A stretch of 64,000 nucleotides of DNA from Anisakis pegreffii (Eukaryota > Nematoda > Chromadorea > Rhabditida > Anisakidae). The DNA is taken from assembly GCA_035041965.1 (NCBI GenBank), contig JAPYMA010000619.1, positions 62,001 through 126,000 on the forward strand, written 5' to 3'. This document shows, in pieces, positions 63,719 to 64,000 of this stretch. Numbering within the stretch: position 1 is the first letter of the stretch; each line of letters begins with the position of its first letter. The notes under the pieces were generated by a model. That model made no database searches and was not told where the DNA came from. It saw only the letters and a list, made by a program, of their open reading frames with translations. The translations under genes and the position numbers were made by a program.

Positions 63719-64000
63719 GTAAATGGTTTCTTTTCGTTTATTCGTTCAAGTGATTCATAGAGTCATTTAACATTCCTTCAACCACTTCATAAATTTATCG
63801 AACCGCTCTGCTTAGTACAATCAATGGTCATGTGTACCTCTAGGCCAGTTGATTACCTTGGGATATAAACACTCTTCTTGAATTTATGATTGGGATTGAG
63901 GAAGAAATTATTCATCGTCAAGCAAAGCTTACCTGAGTAGGCATATTTCAAATATCTGATTTTCACAGCAGATATGTACGATGATAATTGATATTCGGTA
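63719..64000 (+). other. Probable REXO4 intron to the window edge
   Basis: No continuation of the exonuclease domain is readable in any frame, so this is taken as the start of an intron cut by the window. Confidence 0.5.

Noticed and set aside
1..64000. tRNA, rRNA, CRISPR arrays, bacterial-type promoters or terminators, viral or toxin genes
   Set aside because: No cloverleaf with A and B boxes, no rRNA-like sequence, no regularly spaced short palindromic repeats, and no viral or toxin protein motifs were seen by eye. A tRNAscan or Rfam run could still find something I missed.

Overview
The window is eukaryotic nuclear DNA, most probably from a nematode. It is AT-rich, almost every gene is split by GT-AG introns, the 3' splice sites are mostly of the TTTCAG type, and several same-strand genes lie a few hundred bases apart as in nematode operons. 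Gene identities come from conserved protein motifs read across exons. Exon limits come from splice signals plus a reading-phase check along each whole gene. The phylum is an inference; no ribosomal or mitochondrial marker is present.

Layout. 0.2-6.4 kb (+): PRPF18 splicing factor (5' end outside the window), then geranylgeranyl diphosphate synthase, then a candidate unnamed small gene, a possible three-gene operon. 6.4-17.9 kb: gene-poor, with a degenerate roughly 407 bp dimeric tandem array (9.5-11.7 kb), a small two-exon orphan gene (12.2-12.6 kb), a GC-rich island (13.3-13.9 kb) and a recent 143 bp tandem duplication (15.2-15.5 kb). 17.9-20.6 kb (-): quinone-oxidoreductase-like protein with a mitochondrial-type N-terminus. 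20.8 kb (+): a 48-residue ORF with a polyadenylation signal. 21.8-25.5 kb (+): IFRD1. 25.8-28.6 kb (-): CTU1 tRNA thiolase. 28.4-29.1 kb (+): exon-like segments overlapping the CTU1 5' end. 30.1-31.2 kb (+): small subunit of serine palmitoyltransferase and ATG12, which may share a first exon. 32.2-34.9 kb (+): STAMBP/AMSH deubiquitinase. 35-40 kb: no gene seen. 40.0-54.0 kb (+): one large 22-exon gene for a protein with two LIM domains separated by charged sequence carrying repeats of a short IKxxFEKG-like motif. 55.4-57.2 kb (-): proteasome beta-1 subunit. 59.0 kb: a perfect 57 bp inverted repeat. 59.3-60.6 kb (+): CNBP-like protein with five CCHC knuckles. 62.6 kb to the edge (+): REXO4-like exonuclease, cut by the window.

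Most genes are conserved housekeeping functions: splicing, isoprenoid and sphingolipid synthesis, tRNA modification, autophagy, ubiquitin and proteasome turnover, RNA binding. They do not form one pathway; operon-like pairs probably reflect shared expression. The less described material is the LIM/FEKG-repeat protein, the small unnamed genes, the ATG12/SPT arrangement and the long palindrome.
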